From positions 124,001 to 188,000 of the forward strand of contig NZ_JAACFS010000001.1 in the NCBI RefSeq assembly GCF_029051645.1: 64,000 bases of DNA, written 5' to 3'. The first letter of the stretch is position 1, and every line of letters starts with the position of its first letter. Position numbers and translations under genes: made by a program. The DNA comes from Bradyrhizobium sp. CSA112 (GTDB lineage Bacteria > Pseudomonadota > Alphaproteobacteria > Rhizobiales > Xanthobacteraceae). The notes beneath the pieces are model-generated. The model saw only the letters and a program-made list of their open reading frames with translations, made no database searches and was not told the origin of the DNA. Of the stretch, positions 1 to 7,975 are shown one piece after another.

Positions 1-810
1 CTGTTGCAGGCAATGAAGGACGCGAACTTCTTCGGGATTTTCGTCGGCATCGAGAGCCCGGATCCAGAGACGCTCGTGCAGATGAAGAAGAAGCAGAACA
101 CCAGGCGCAACATCGCCGAGTGCATTCATAAGATCTATGGCTACGGCATGTTCGTCACCGCGGGTTTCATCGTCGGGTTCGATACCGAGAAAGTCTCGAT
201 GGGGCAGGCGATGATCGACTTCATCGAGGAGGCGAACGTTCCAGTCTGCATGGTTGGACTGCTCTATGCGCTGCCTGGTACACAGCTGACGCGGCGGCTA
301 GCCAAGGAAGGTCGCCTGCACAACGGCCATGACCTCATGAAGGTCGAGCAGGCGGGCGACCAATGCACGCTCGGCTGCAATTTCGACACCAAGCGTCCGC
401 TTCGTGACATCCTTGCGGATTACAAGGCCGTGCTCGGTCACGTGTTCAGCCCGACGGCATATGCAGGACGGCTGTCGCGGCTTGCCGTCATGCTCGACCG
501 GTCCGACCGGCGCCGCGACCTGCCGGATGGCGACATGCGCAAGAGGCTTGGCGGCATCGACAGCGTGCACAAGATCATGCGCGCCCTGCCGGAGGTTTGC
601 GAGCCGTTCTGGAAGACCTTCGTCGAGGTCGCCAAGACCAATCCACGCGCGCTGCGTTACATTGTGATGCTGATGGCGCTGTACCTGCACCTCGGGCCGT
701 TCTCGAAGCGCGTGATCAGTGAGATTGACCGCCGGATTGCCGAGCTGGACGGTATGCCTCCGGTGAGGGCCACGGGGGTTAAGCAGACGCTACCGCCAGC
801 GACGGTGTAG
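1..810 (+). CDS. B12-binding-type radical SAM protein, C-terminal part (5' end outside window)
   Basis: The reading frame is open from the first base, so the gene starts upstream. About 269 residues remain. The visible part matches the second half of a radical SAM barrel followed by a DUF4070-like tail: a GIESP-type segment near residue 20, a GFIVGFD strand/loop near residue 57, and LYALPGTQL near residue 90. These are typical of B12-dependent radical SAM enzymes of the HpnP/HpnJ/YgiQ-like class. The CxxxCxxC cluster and cobalamin domain would lie upstream and cannot be checked. The substrate is unknown; hopanoid methylation is one possibility in this genus but is not shown here. Its 3' end overlaps a convergent acyltransferase remnant by about 20 bp. 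Confidence 0.8.
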   Translation: MLQAMKDANFFGIFVGIESPDPETLVQMKKKQNTRRNIAECIHKIYGYGMFVTAGFIVGFDTEKVSMGQAMIDFIEEANVPVCMVGLLYALPGTQLTRRLAKEGRLHNGHDLMKVEQAGDQCTLGCNFDTKRPLRDILADYKAVLGHVFSPTAYAGRLSRLAVMLDRSDRRRDLPDGDMRKRLGGIDSVHKIMRALPEVCEPFWKTFVEVAKTNPRALRYIVMLMALYLHLGPFSKRVISEIDRRIAELDGMPPVRATGVKQTLPPATV

Positions 811-915
811 CCACAGCCACTGATCGGGATATTCGCGGATCCAGCCCTCGATCGCCGACGTGACCGCCTGCATCGTTCCCTGAATGTCGATTTGCCCGGC
901 GGCGTCGCGGTATGC
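790..915 (-). pseudogene. Remnant of a lipid A lauroyl acyltransferase (LpxL/HtrB-like), C-terminal end only
   Basis: Read on the minus strand from about 915 down to the TAG at 790-792, the frame encodes about 40 residues ending in a WIREYPDQWLWLHRRWR-type tail. That tail is the hallmark C-terminus of LpxL/LpxM-family Kdo2-lipid IVA acyltransferases (about 300 residues when intact). Upstream coding sequence stops abruptly where a copy of the dispersed repeat begins at 915. No start codon or catalytic HX4D block remains, so this is a gene fragment. It is convergent with, and slightly overlaps, the radical SAM gene. The family call rests on the C-terminal motif alone. Confidence 0.7.
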
Positions 916-950
916 CCCGGTGAACGGACATTCTCAGGATAGGCGAGCAT
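915..950. repeat. Dispersed intergenic repeat, family A, copy 1
   Basis: This 36-bp stretch is identical at 34 of 36 positions to 3480-3515. It sits exactly at the breakpoint of the acyltransferase remnant. Other, more diverged copies lie at about 1277, 6335, 7079 and 7976. Confidence 0.75.
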
Positions 951-958
951 AGTTGTCC

Positions 959-1228
959 TTAGAACTGGATGGGCTGGGGCAAAAGTCCCGATAGTTGCAA
1001 AATGAACACTATCAAAACAACCGGCCACAATAACCCGGTGGCTAGGTGGTATGATCCGATGATCGCTAGATCAGCCAAACTGTGCGGACGATCAAAGCCT
1101 CCACCTTGGTAAGCACTCAGAAGCAAAAGCAATTCGCATATCAGAAGACCCACGAGGTAGGCTGCAAGGATGACCTTCCATCGACGCCTTGGAATGAATG
1201 CAGGTGGCTGTGTCATCATCCAGATCAC
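959..1228 (-). CDS. Small two-helix membrane protein, unknown function
   Basis: The 89-residue frame has two clear hydrophobic helices, about residues 20-39 (AAYLVGLLICELLLLLSAY) and 63-81 (LLWPVVLIVFILQL), with a basic RRRW stretch before the first. Codon use looks coding. ATG codons at 1228 and 1216 are both possible starts and neither has a strong ribosome binding site. No family is recognised. It lies between two dispersed repeats, so it may itself be a relic or a lineage-specific gene. Confidence 0.5.
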   Translation of the reverse strand: MIWMMTQPPAFIPRRRWKVILAAYLVGLLICELLLLLSAYQGGGFDRPHSLADLAIIGSYHLATGLLWPVVLIVFILQLSGLLPQPIQF

Positions 1229-1276
1229 TATAGCAACAGGACACTCCTAACAGGAAGTGGCCGTCCGACCAGATGT

Positions 1277-1345
1277 CTGCTTGGGGTCAAAGTCGGAAGT
1301 TGGCTCGCTTGAACGGCATGTCCGTTCTACCCCTAACAGCGGACC
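1277..1345. repeat. Dispersed intergenic repeat, family A, copy 2 (diverged)
   Basis: It contains the family's two landmarks in order: a TCTGCTTnGGGTCAA block followed about 40 bp later by TCCGTTCTACCCC and AGCGGAC. The same order occurs at 3426-3515 and 7079-7165. Confidence 0.6.
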
Positions 1346-1450
1346 TCATCAGACCGACCCGGGTGGTCCGGTTCGTGCCAAAAGCCGACTTCATCGACTT
1401 TCCCCGGCAGATCTAAGGCAGCATCGCCCCGTCCGGCCAAACTAGGGCAG

Positions 1451-1684
1451 CTATAATGTGAAACGCGGATCGGCTGAGAGCGCCGATCGGGCGACGTAGT
1501 CGAGTTCGCCCCGTGCAATCCCGATATCCATCAACTCTCTGTCGCTCAGATCGTCCAGCGCAGCACGCAGCCTCTCGCGTTTGCGCCACTCACGAAATGC
1601 ATTCCAATACGCCTCGAGGGGACTGTAAGGCTGCCGCCTCGCCGTCGCTAGTCCAAACTCACTGTTTCCGTGGATGGTGCTCAT
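1451..1684 (-). CDS. DUF1127 (YjiS-like) small protein
   Basis: This is a 77-residue protein. Its centre has the DUF1127 pattern: an aromatic/basic helix (YWNAFREWRKRERLRAAL) followed by L-D-LSDRELMDIGIARGELDY, residues about 25-65. Proteins of this family in alphaproteobacteria are small, arginine-rich, often stress-induced and in some cases RNA-binding; the role here is unknown. The gene is divergent from the winged-helix regulator starting at 1823. The shared intergenic region carries three 11-bp-phased CTTAC repeats, which suggests joint control. A paralogous unit follows at 4.0-6.3 kb. Confidence 0.85.
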   Translation of the reverse strand: MSTIHGNSEFGLATARRQPYSPLEAYWNAFREWRKRERLRAALDDLSDRELMDIGIARGELDYVARSALSADPRFTL

Positions 1685-1756
1685 TGGAGTGTCCAGGTTG
1701 CTCTATTTCTGCCAAGCGAGATTGCCGGAAAATCCCCTGGCGCGTTTAACAGTTGG

Positions 1757-1783
1757 CTTACATTTCCCTTACCGACAGCTTAT
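1757..1783. promoter_or_regulatory. Triple direct repeat CTTAC-N6-CTTAC-N6-CTTAT, probable operator of the adjacent winged-helix regulator
   Basis: CTTAC at 1757-1761 and 1768-1772 and CTTAT at 1779-1783 are spaced exactly 11 bp apart. The same triple occurs at 4653-4679 in front of the paralogous regulator. Direct repeats with an 11-bp period are the known target architecture of OmpR/PhoB-type winged-helix domains, and both downstream genes encode one. Autoregulation is inferred. Confidence 0.55.
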
Positions 1784-1822
1784 TCTTGGGGTTTCAGAGG
1801 TGGCCGCGAGAGGGAATGCAGC

Positions 1823-3385
1823 TTGCGTTTTCTTTTTGAGGATTACGCATTGGATACTGACAGGCGCGAACTGCAGCGCGCAAGGGAAGAGGTCGTTGTC
1901 ACACCCCAAGTATTCGACCTGATTGAATACCTGATCCGGAACAGGGAGCGCGTCGTCAGCAAAGACGAACTCGTCAGCGCCGTTTGGAAGGGTCGCATCG
2001 TCTCGGATGCCGCGCTAACGACTCGCCTGAACGCCGCCCGGAGCGCAATCGGCGACACGGGCGAGAAACAGCACTTGATCAAAACATTGCCGCGCAAAGG
2101 TTTCCGCTTCGTTGGCGCAGTGAAGGAAGACCGGAGGCCCGCAAATGAGACGATTGGCCTAATTGAGCGAACCGGCGAAGCGCCGCCGCGCCTGTCCATC
2201 GTCGTGCTACCCTTCGCGAACCTGAGCGGTGATCGTGAGCAGGACTATTTCGCGGACGGTATAACCGAGAGTCTGACCACGGACCTGTCGCGCATCGGTG
2301 GTTCATTTGTAATGGCACAGAACAGCGCCGTCTCATACAAGGGCAGAGCTGTCGATGTGCGCCAAGTCGGCCGCGAATTGAATGTTCGCTACGTGCTCGA
2401 AGGCTCAGTGCAACGCAGCGGCAAGCGACTTCGGATGAATGTTCAGCTGATCGATGCCAGGAGCGGCCAGCATCTTTGGGCCGAGCGCTTCGAGAAGCCT
2501 GTCGTCGACCTGTTCGATATGCAGGACGAAATCGTGTCGAGGCTCGCCGGTACATTAGGTGCCCAACTCATCGAGGCTGAGGCGCGACGAGCCGAGCGTA
2601 CGCTGCACCCCGATGCAATGGACTTGTGCTTCCAGGGCCGGGCCTGGTTGATGAAGGGGATTAGCCTTGAATGCGTGACGCAAGCGCGGGGCTTCTTCGA
2701 ACGCTCGCTGGAGTTCGATCCCGGCAACGTCGAAGCAATGATTGGTCTGGCAAATGTTGATACGGTAGTTGGAGGTAGCTTTACGACGGATGATGGGCCC
2801 GCGCGGCTTGCGGCGGCCGAGGCGATGGTGAACAAGGTATTGTCGATTAGGCCGAACAGTGCCTCAGCCCACATGGCTCGGGGTTGGGTCCAGACCTTTA
2901 CGAACCGGGCCGCCCAAGGCATCCGTGAGTTCGAACATGCGTTGGCGCTGGCTCCGAATTTGGTCCACGCTCATGCTGCCCTTGGTTTCGCCAAATCCTA
3001 CATAGGTCGCGCTACCGAGACCGAAGGCCATATACTCGAAGCTTTACGGCTCTCTCCTCGCGACGTTTTCGCCTACCAGTGGGCGTGTTTTGCGGGCGTG
3101 GCCAAGCTGCTGCTTGGTTCAGACGTCGAAGCTGTCAGTTGGCTGCGACGAAGCACCGAGGCGAACCGTAACTTTCATCTCGCTCATATATCGCTCGCCG
3201 CTGCCTTGGCCTTGACCGGCGCGCTCGATGAGGCGCGAACTGCTGCGACAACGGGACTTGCGCTCAACTCAGGTTTTACCATTCGTCGCTTGCTCGCAGC
3301 TCAACAAAGCGACAATCCAATTTACCTTGCCGGGCTGCAGCGCTTGTGTGAAGGCTGGCGCCTCGCTGGCGTGCCGGAAGGGTGA
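1823..3385 (+). CDS. Winged-helix (OmpR/PhoB-type) regulator with TolB-like domain and TPR repeats, copy 1
   Basis: From TTG 1823 this is 520 residues. That start is preceded by a purine-rich GAGAGGGA and aligns with the GTG start of the paralogue; the frame is open further upstream but has no better codon. Residues 1-95 form a Trans_reg_C DNA-binding domain (TPQVFDLIEYLI, RERVVSKDEL, IKTLPRKGFRFVGAV). Residues about 125-260 form a TolB-N/FlgO-like domain (LSIVVLPFANLSGD, YFADGITESLTTDLSRI, LEGSVQRSG). The rest is helical TPR. There is no receiver domain or membrane helix, so it is a cytoplasmic one-component regulator of the CadC/adenylate-cyclase-associated group. The ligand is unknown. It is divergent from a DUF1127 gene and is duplicated at 4709-6313. 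Confidence 0.8.
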   Translation: MRFLFEDYALDTDRRELQRAREEVVVTPQVFDLIEYLIRNRERVVSKDELVSAVWKGRIVSDAALTTRLNAARSAIGDTGEKQHLIKTLPRKGFRFVGAVKEDRRPANETIGLIERTGEAPPRLSIVVLPFANLSGDREQDYFADGITESLTTDLSRIGGSFVMAQNSAVSYKGRAVDVRQVGRELNVRYVLEGSVQRSGKRLRMNVQLIDARSGQHLWAERFEKPVVDLFDMQDEIVSRLAGTLGAQLIEAEARRAERTLHPDAMDLCFQGRAWLMKGISLECVTQARGFFERSLEFDPGNVEAMIGLANVDTVVGGSFTTDDGPARLAAAEAMVNKVLSIRPNSASAHMARGWVQTFTNRAAQGIREFEHALALAPNLVHAHAALGFAKSYIGRATETEGHILEALRLSPRDVFAYQWACFAGVAKLLLGSDVEAVSWLRRSTEANRNFHLAHISLAAALALTGALDEARTAATTGLALNSGFTIRRLLAAQQSDNPIYLAGLQRLCEGWRLAGVPEG

Positions 3386-3425
3386 TGAGCGCTTCGGGCC
3401 GACTTCAGTGCTTTACTGCCCTGCG

Positions 3426-3515
3426 TCGGCTTTGGGTCAATCGCGTCGGTTTGGCCGGACCATGGCGACTTCCGGTCTACCCCGGTGAACGGACTTTCTC
3501 AGGATAGGCGGGCAT
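3426..3515. repeat. Dispersed intergenic repeat, family A, copy 3 (fullest copy)
   Basis: It begins with a GGCTTTGGGTCAATCGCGTC block, shared almost exactly with 7083 onward. It ends with the 36 bp at 3480-3515 that match 915-950 at 34 positions. It lies between the two duplicated regulator units. The rest of the gap to 3664 shows no gene. Confidence 0.75.
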
Positions 3516-3664
3516 GTCTCCAAAGTGCCAGCAGCGGACTTCCGGCGGTAGTGATTGGTCACAAACCTCAGACAGCCTGACTGGGTGTCAGGGCTTTGCC
3601 AGGGCACGCTGTGCGAATTCCGGCAATGAAAAACGGAGTCTGGCTGAACCTTTGTCGGTTAATA

Positions 3665-4102
3665 TCACTGATGGACGAGCGCCGCCTCCGCGGGCGCGGC
3701 TTTATTGGACCGCACGAATAGAAAACGGGACCTAACAAAGATTTCTGCGTCGGCGCCGCCATCTTGGCCGATGAGGATTAGTCCTGCTCCCCCATTTGCT
3801 ACAGTTAAAATCACCGGCTCGCCCTTCCATGTTTTGATCGGCTCCATTCCGATGATGAGAAATTCACCGATCGGCTGGTCTAAGTATTGAAGCCTCAGTT
3901 GCGGAGCGATCTCTGCTGCCGCAAGTCCAAAACCTAGCTGTTGAGCACGGGCATAAATTTGTCCCAGCGATGCAGTCTCGGCCTGAAACCCGAGTTCGGC
4001 CGCCGATAACCTAAAAAGTTCCACGTCTGCTTTCGCGGCGGGTAAAGGCCGGTCGAGCAAGAATTTCCCCAGCCGAGTCTCCGACGCCACAACCTGTTGC
4101 AT
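3665..4102 (-). pseudogene. 3' part of a secreted hypothetical protein, displaced by a frameshift
   Basis: The frame encodes sensible protein (LSAAELGFQAETASLGQIY, APQLRLQYLDQPIGEFLIIGMEPI, VILTVANGGAGLILIG, RSRFLFVRSN). It has no secretion signal or start of its own. In the neighbouring frame, the upstream ORF (4011-4580) ends shortly after GDSAGEILARPAF, which is the natural preceding segment. The two parts join if one base is gained or lost near 4040-4050, around CGGCGGGTAAAGGCC. From memory, alphaproteobacterial proteins of this type have the two segments in one chain. A sequencing error is the main alternative. Function unknown. Confidence 0.65.
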
Positions 4103-4580
4103 TCAACGCGTTACGAAGAGCACGCAAATCTGAAAAATTCCCCACTGCAATCTTCTTCCAAATCGGAACATCCACGGCGGATCTGACTAGAAAATGCGGC
4201 ATGATAGGCGAGGGATTTTTGTTAAGCCTTAGTTGGTTCTGCAAGACATCTCTCGCCGTGCATTGCGCTCTGGCTTCGCTCGCGAATACGAGGAGGCACG
4301 CGCTGCAGAGCATGATGAAGATGGGAGCGCTGCCATTGTGCCATCCTGTCGAACGACGCGGCATTGCGGTACGTCGCTTCGAGGCAAGGTAATCGATCTC
4401 ACCGCGCGTAATACCAATGTCCATAAGCTCGCTGTCCGTCAGGCGGCATAATTCGGTTTGCAGCCTCCGGCGTTTGCGCCAATCCCCAAATGCCTTCCAA
4501 TATGCCTCGAGAGGACTATAGACCTGCCGGTTGGTAGTTGCTGGGTGCTGCAACTTGGTGATCTCGTGGATCGTGCTCAT
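4011..4580 (-). CDS. DUF1127 domain fused in frame to the N-terminal part of a secreted protein
   Basis: The 189-residue frame has two parts. Residues 1-70 are a DUF1127 protein closely similar to the one at 1451-1684 (YSPLEAYWKAFGDWRKRRRL, LTDSELMDIGITRGEIDYLAS). From residue 73 comes what looks like an independent signal peptide (IFIMLCSACLLVFASEARA, residues about 87-105), then QCTARDVLQNQL and a short mature region that breaks off at the frameshift near 4045. A signal peptide in mid-chain implies that the stop codon of the DUF1127 gene was lost, or that translation restarts at the ATG for residue 73. It is divergent from the regulator at 4709. Confidence 0.65.
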   Translation of the reverse strand: MSTIHEITKLQHPATTNRQVYSPLEAYWKAFGDWRKRRRLQTELCRLTDSELMDIGITRGEIDYLASKRRTAMPRRSTGWHNGSAPIFIMLCSACLLVFASEARAQCTARDVLQNQLRLNKNPSPIMPHFLVRSAVDVPIWKKIAVGNFSDLRALRNALNATGCGVGDSAGEILARPAFTRRESRRGTF

Positions 4581-4652
4581 TGCGGCGTGTCCTGTCTGGA
4601 GTTGTTACCAGATGAAATTGCCGCACAATGCGCCAGCGCGCTTGACATCCGG

Positions 4653-4679
4653 CTTACATTTTCCTTACCGGCAGCTTAT
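4653..4679. promoter_or_regulatory. Triple direct repeat CTTAC-N6-CTTAC-N6-CTTAT, second copy
   Basis: CTTAC at 4653-4657 and 4664-4668 and CTTAT at 4675-4679 have the same 11-bp phase and nearly the same spacers as 1757-1783. A TTGACA lies just upstream at 4643-4648. The site is in the divergent region between the DUF1127 fusion and the second winged-helix regulator. Confidence 0.55.
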
Positions 4680-4708
4680 TCTTTGCGTTCAAGCGGCGCT
4701 GGAGCCCG

Positions 4709-6313
4709 GTGATCGAAGGCTGCCTGAGGGATCGACAGTTGCGCTATTTCTTCGAGGAGTACGCATTCGATACTGACCGTCGCGAACTCCATCGCGGGAC
4801 GGACCTCGTCTCCATCACGCCACAGGTATTCGATTTGCTCGATTACCTGATCCACAATAGGGAGCGCGTCGTCAGCAAAGACGATCTGATCAGCGCGGTT
4901 TGGAATGGTCGCATCGTCTCGGATGCCGCCCTGACGACCCGCCTGAATGCCGCTCGGGCCGCTATTGGTGACGGCGGCGACAAGCAGCGCCTCATCAAAA
5001 CATTGCCGCGCAGAGGCTTCCGCTTCATTGGCGCAGTGCATGAAGGACAGAGGTCCGCCGCTGCGCCGGCTAATTCGCAGAACGACGACCCGGCACAAAG
5101 GCCGTTTTCACCGCCTCATCTTTCCATCGTAGTTTTGCCATTCACCAACCTAAGCGGTGATACCGAGCAAGACTATTTCGTCGATGGCGTGACCGAGAGC
5201 CTGACCACGGACTTGTCGCGCATCAGGGGCGCGTTCGTTATTGGCCGACATACGGCTTTCACTTACAAAGGTAAGGCCGTCGATCTCAAACAGATCGGCC
5301 GAGACCTAAACGTGCGCTACGTGCTTGAGGGCTCGGTACGGCGGGGTCAAAATCGACTTCGCGTCAACGTTCAGCTCGTGGACGCAGAAACACGCACACA
5401 CCTTTGGACAGATCAGTTCGACAAGCCGGTTACCGATCTGTTCGAAATGCAGGATGAAGTCACCGCAAGAATTGCTACCGCGCTTAACGCCCCGCTTATC
5501 GAAGCCGAAGCGCAACGTGGGCAACGCTCGCTGCATCCCGATGCATTAGATTTCTATTTCCAAGGGCAGAATTACTTAAACCAAGGGGTTACACCTAAGT
5601 ACATCGCACTTGCTCGCCGCTTCTTCGAACAGGCGTTGGCGCTCGATCCGGAGAACATCGCCGCGTTAGTTGGCATCGCAAATGTCGAATTACAAGATGT
5701 CACAAATTTCATGGTTGATGACCGGGGTTCGCGCCTCGCTCAGGTCGAAGCGACGCTGATTAAGGTCTTGTCAGTGGCCCCACGTCACGCCTTCGCTCAT
5801 CTCATACTGGCTGGATTGCAACTATTCACGAACCGCGCAACGCTGGCGGTGAGAGAATGCGAACAAGCACTGGAGCTTGATCGCAATTTGGCCTACGCGC
5901 ACGCATTCCTCGGATTTGCAAAGGTCTTCATTGGTCGTGGGGCAGAAAGTGAGGCTCACATTCAGCAAGCGCTGCACCTTTCCCCACGCGACATCAACGC
6001 CCATCGTTGGATGCACTTGCTTGGCGTCGTGAAGTTGATCCTCGGCGCAGACACTGAAGCGGTTGAATGGCTACGCCGGTCGTTGGAAGCCAATCGAAAT
6101 TATCCATTCGCGCACTTCCAGTTCGCTGCCGCATTGGCGCTCGCCGGTTCAGTGGAAGAAGCGCGGGCCGCTGCGCTCGCGGGATTTGCGTTGGATCCGG
6201 ATTTTACGATACGCCGGACGAAAGGGCTCTCCTTAAGCCCTGACCCGACCTTTCGTGCCGGCAGCAAGCGCATCCGCGAGGGAATGCTTATGGCCGGAAT
6301 ACCTGAGGACTAA
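4709..6313 (+). CDS. Winged-helix (OmpR/PhoB-type) regulator with TolB-like domain and TPR repeats, copy 2
   Basis: This is 534 residues from GTG 4709. It has the same domain order as the copy at 1823: Trans_reg_C domain at about residues 8-112 (SITPQVFDLLDYLI, RERVVSKDDLISAVWNGRIVSD, LIKTLPRRGFRFIGAV), TolB-N-like domain at about 140-275 (LSIVVLPFTNLSGDTEQDYF, ESLTTDLSRIRG), then TPR helices to the C-terminus. The DNA-binding domains are almost identical, so both proteins probably recognise the same CTTAC triple. Divergence is greater in the TPR part, which suggests different inputs. The gene is intact and has no membrane segment. Confidence 0.8.
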   Translation: MIEGCLRDRQLRYFFEEYAFDTDRRELHRGTDLVSITPQVFDLLDYLIHNRERVVSKDDLISAVWNGRIVSDAALTTRLNAARAAIGDGGDKQRLIKTLPRRGFRFIGAVHEGQRSAAAPANSQNDDPAQRPFSPPHLSIVVLPFTNLSGDTEQDYFVDGVTESLTTDLSRIRGAFVIGRHTAFTYKGKAVDLKQIGRDLNVRYVLEGSVRRGQNRLRVNVQLVDAETRTHLWTDQFDKPVTDLFEMQDEVTARIATALNAPLIEAEAQRGQRSLHPDALDFYFQGQNYLNQGVTPKYIALARRFFEQALALDPENIAALVGIANVELQDVTNFMVDDRGSRLAQVEATLIKVLSVAPRHAFAHLILAGLQLFTNRATLAVRECEQALELDRNLAYAHAFLGFAKVFIGRGAESEAHIQQALHLSPRDINAHRWMHLLGVVKLILGADTEAVEWLRRSLEANRNYPFAHFQFAAALALAGSVEEARAAALAGFALDPDFTIRRTKGLSLSPDPTFRAGSKRIREGMLMAGIPED

Positions 6314-6334
6314 TGTCATCGGCCGACTACTTGC

Positions 6335-6410
6335 GGTCTTCCACCGGAAACGGACATCGCCAGGATCGGTCGCTGTGTCTCATCGGTGCCACAAGCAGAC
6401 ATCGGTCCCT
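6335..6410. repeat. Dispersed intergenic repeat, family A, copy 4 (diverged)
   Basis: It contains GGTCTTCCACCGG, AACGGACAT and CAGGATCGG in the same order as copies 1 and 3, followed by an AAGCAGACATCGG tail. It lies downstream of the second regulator. No gene is visible from 6314 to 6488. Confidence 0.45.
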
Positions 6411-6488
6411 TGCCTACACCGTGTTCGATAGCGGCTGGAAGGCGACATCACGGATTGCTCGGTAACGGCGAGTCGCTCGTTGGAGGAC

Positions 6489-6944
6489 CTAGCCAGACGC
6501 GTCTGAGCCGCCCCGCTGCACCAACTCGAGGGTGATGCCCTCGGGACCCTCGAAAAGCCGTAGCTTTCGGCTGATGTAGTCCATTTCGTCGCTCAGCATG
6601 GTTACGCCGTTGGCCACGAGGTGCGCAGTGGCCGCCTCAATGTCGTCGACGCGGAACGCGAGGTGATTGAAGCCCCGTTTTCGCAGATTTGTCGGGTGCG
6701 CACCCGGATCGGTCCCCGGAATCGGCTCAAACTCAAGCAGCTGGATCTCGAAAGGATAAGCCGCTCCTTCGAGTGCGAGGGTGATGTGCTGCGCTTTCAT
6801 GCCCGGCATGCCCATGTACCGGGCGGGAAGGCCACCGTCGATCGTCGCGACGTGATCTTTTCTGAAGCCAAGGAGCGCGAAGAACTCGATCGCCGCGCCG
6901 GCGTCTGCCACCGCGATAGTAACATGATCCGGATTGAGTATCAT
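6489..6944 (-). CDS. VOC/glyoxalase-fold protein
   Basis: This is 151 residues from ATG 6944, chosen because GGGGAG lies just upstream; the frame continues upstream without coding character. The sequence shows the paired beta-alpha-beta-beta-beta modules of the vicinal oxygen chelate fold: PDHVTIAVADAGAAIEFFALLGF at the N-terminus, and NHLAFRVDDIEAATAHLVANGV then EGPEGITLELVQRG at the C-terminus. Likely metal ligands are His in DHVTIAV, His in NHLAF and Glu in TLELV. Substrate cannot be assigned; lyase, isomerase and antibiotic-resistance members all share this fold. Monocistronic. Confidence 0.8.
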   Translation of the reverse strand: MILNPDHVTIAVADAGAAIEFFALLGFRKDHVATIDGGLPARYMGMPGMKAQHITLALEGAAYPFEIQLLEFEPIPGTDPGAHPTNLRKRGFNHLAFRVDDIEAATAHLVANGVTMLSDEMDYISRKLRLFEGPEGITLELVQRGGSDASG

Positions 6945-7078
6945 ATTGTTACTCCCCACGCGTGCGCTCGGCCGCGCGGCTATACGTCTGCCGGTCTGAG
7001 CTGCCATCAACCGGCCCTCCCGCTCTTGCAAGGCTACCAGCTCGCTCCGTCGCACGGTAGGCGGGTTGGCCTGCGGCG

Positions 7079-7165
7079 AAGTCTGCTTCGGGTCAATCGC
7101 GTCATTTTGGCTCTCGGCCGGCTATTTCCGCTCTTCCCCTGTAAGCGGACGCCGTAACGGCCGGT
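7079..7165. repeat. Dispersed intergenic repeat, family A, copy 5
   Basis: GTCTGCTTCGGGTCAATCGCGTC at the left is shared with 3428 onward. TCCGCTCTTCCCCTGTAAGCGGAC follows about 45 bp later. This is a common architecture of short interspersed repeats in Bradyrhizobium. Confidence 0.65.
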
Positions 7166-7225
7166 CGTAATGTCTCAAGGTGCGAGGAGGAGACATTCCG
7201 ATCGGATAATCCCCATTCTGCTCGA

Positions 7226-7789
7226 TCAGGACTTCCCCTTGAATTTAAAGGATCCGAAGAATTTATCTTTCTTTTCCGCCACCACGTCGCGATACGCGTG
7301 GGGGTATTCAATCGTTAGTATGTAGAGCGTACCTTTCATCCTGATGTAGCGGAAATGCGCAGTCGTTGCCGAGTTGGCGACTGAGAAGAACAGATTATCG
7401 ACGTCATCCTTGGTATTGCGGATTTCATCATACACTTTGTTAGCCGGTTTGGATGAGAAAGATTTGGGGATCGCCGCGAGGTCGACAGGCGTCTTTGCAG
7501 TTACCGGCAGTTCAACCGCTGTAAACTTGATTCCCTCAGAACTCTTGCCGCCGACGACATGGCTCACTTCGCCCGTGCCCGGGTCGCGAGTCGTGAAATC
7601 ATTGAAGGGAATTGGCAGGAGGATCGAGAACAAGCCCTTGGTCGAAACAGCCGGATACCATCCCGAGCCATCGTCTACGTTAACGCCGACACGATGCATT
7701 TCAAGTTTCGGTTCTGCAGTCGCGGATGTAGAGACTATGAGCGCCAGCCAAAGGACACTCGCGAGCAGCCGCAGAATTGAGATGGGCAT
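7226..7789 (-). CDS. Secreted hypothetical protein
   Basis: This is 187 residues from ATG 7789, which has an AGGAG box 5-6 bp upstream; the frame upstream of that start is not protein-like. A signal peptide covers about residues 1-25 (ISILRLLASVLWLALIVSTSATA, cleaved before EPK). The mature part has alternating beta-type segments (GLFSILLPIPFNDFTT, TAHFRYIRMKGTLYILTIEYP) and a lysine-rich end (KKDKFFGSFKFKGKS). It resembles the small periplasmic proteins of Bradyrhizobium with a lipoprotein-like LPxPFNDF motif, but no named family can be given. Monocistronic. Confidence 0.7.
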   Translation of the reverse strand: MPISILRLLASVLWLALIVSTSATAEPKLEMHRVGVNVDDGSGWYPAVSTKGLFSILLPIPFNDFTTRDPGTGEVSHVVGGKSSEGIKFTAVELPVTAKTPVDLAAIPKSFSSKPANKVYDEIRNTKDDVDNLFFSVANSATTAHFRYIRMKGTLYILTIEYPHAYRDVVAEKKDKFFGSFKFKGKS

Positions 7790-7975
7790 GGATGCTCTCC
7801 TGACGTTGCAGTCGGCAGGGGATGTCCGTTGTTTGTTGAAAGAAAGGCATGGTGGCGCCGCCGGCAGCTGGCGCGACGCGTCTGTGGTTCTAGTGCAACA
7901 ACTAGACCTCGCGAATTTAGTCTTGAAAGAGCTTTGGCCGCCGAGCGCGCGCCGTCGCGACAACAGAGTCCGGAA

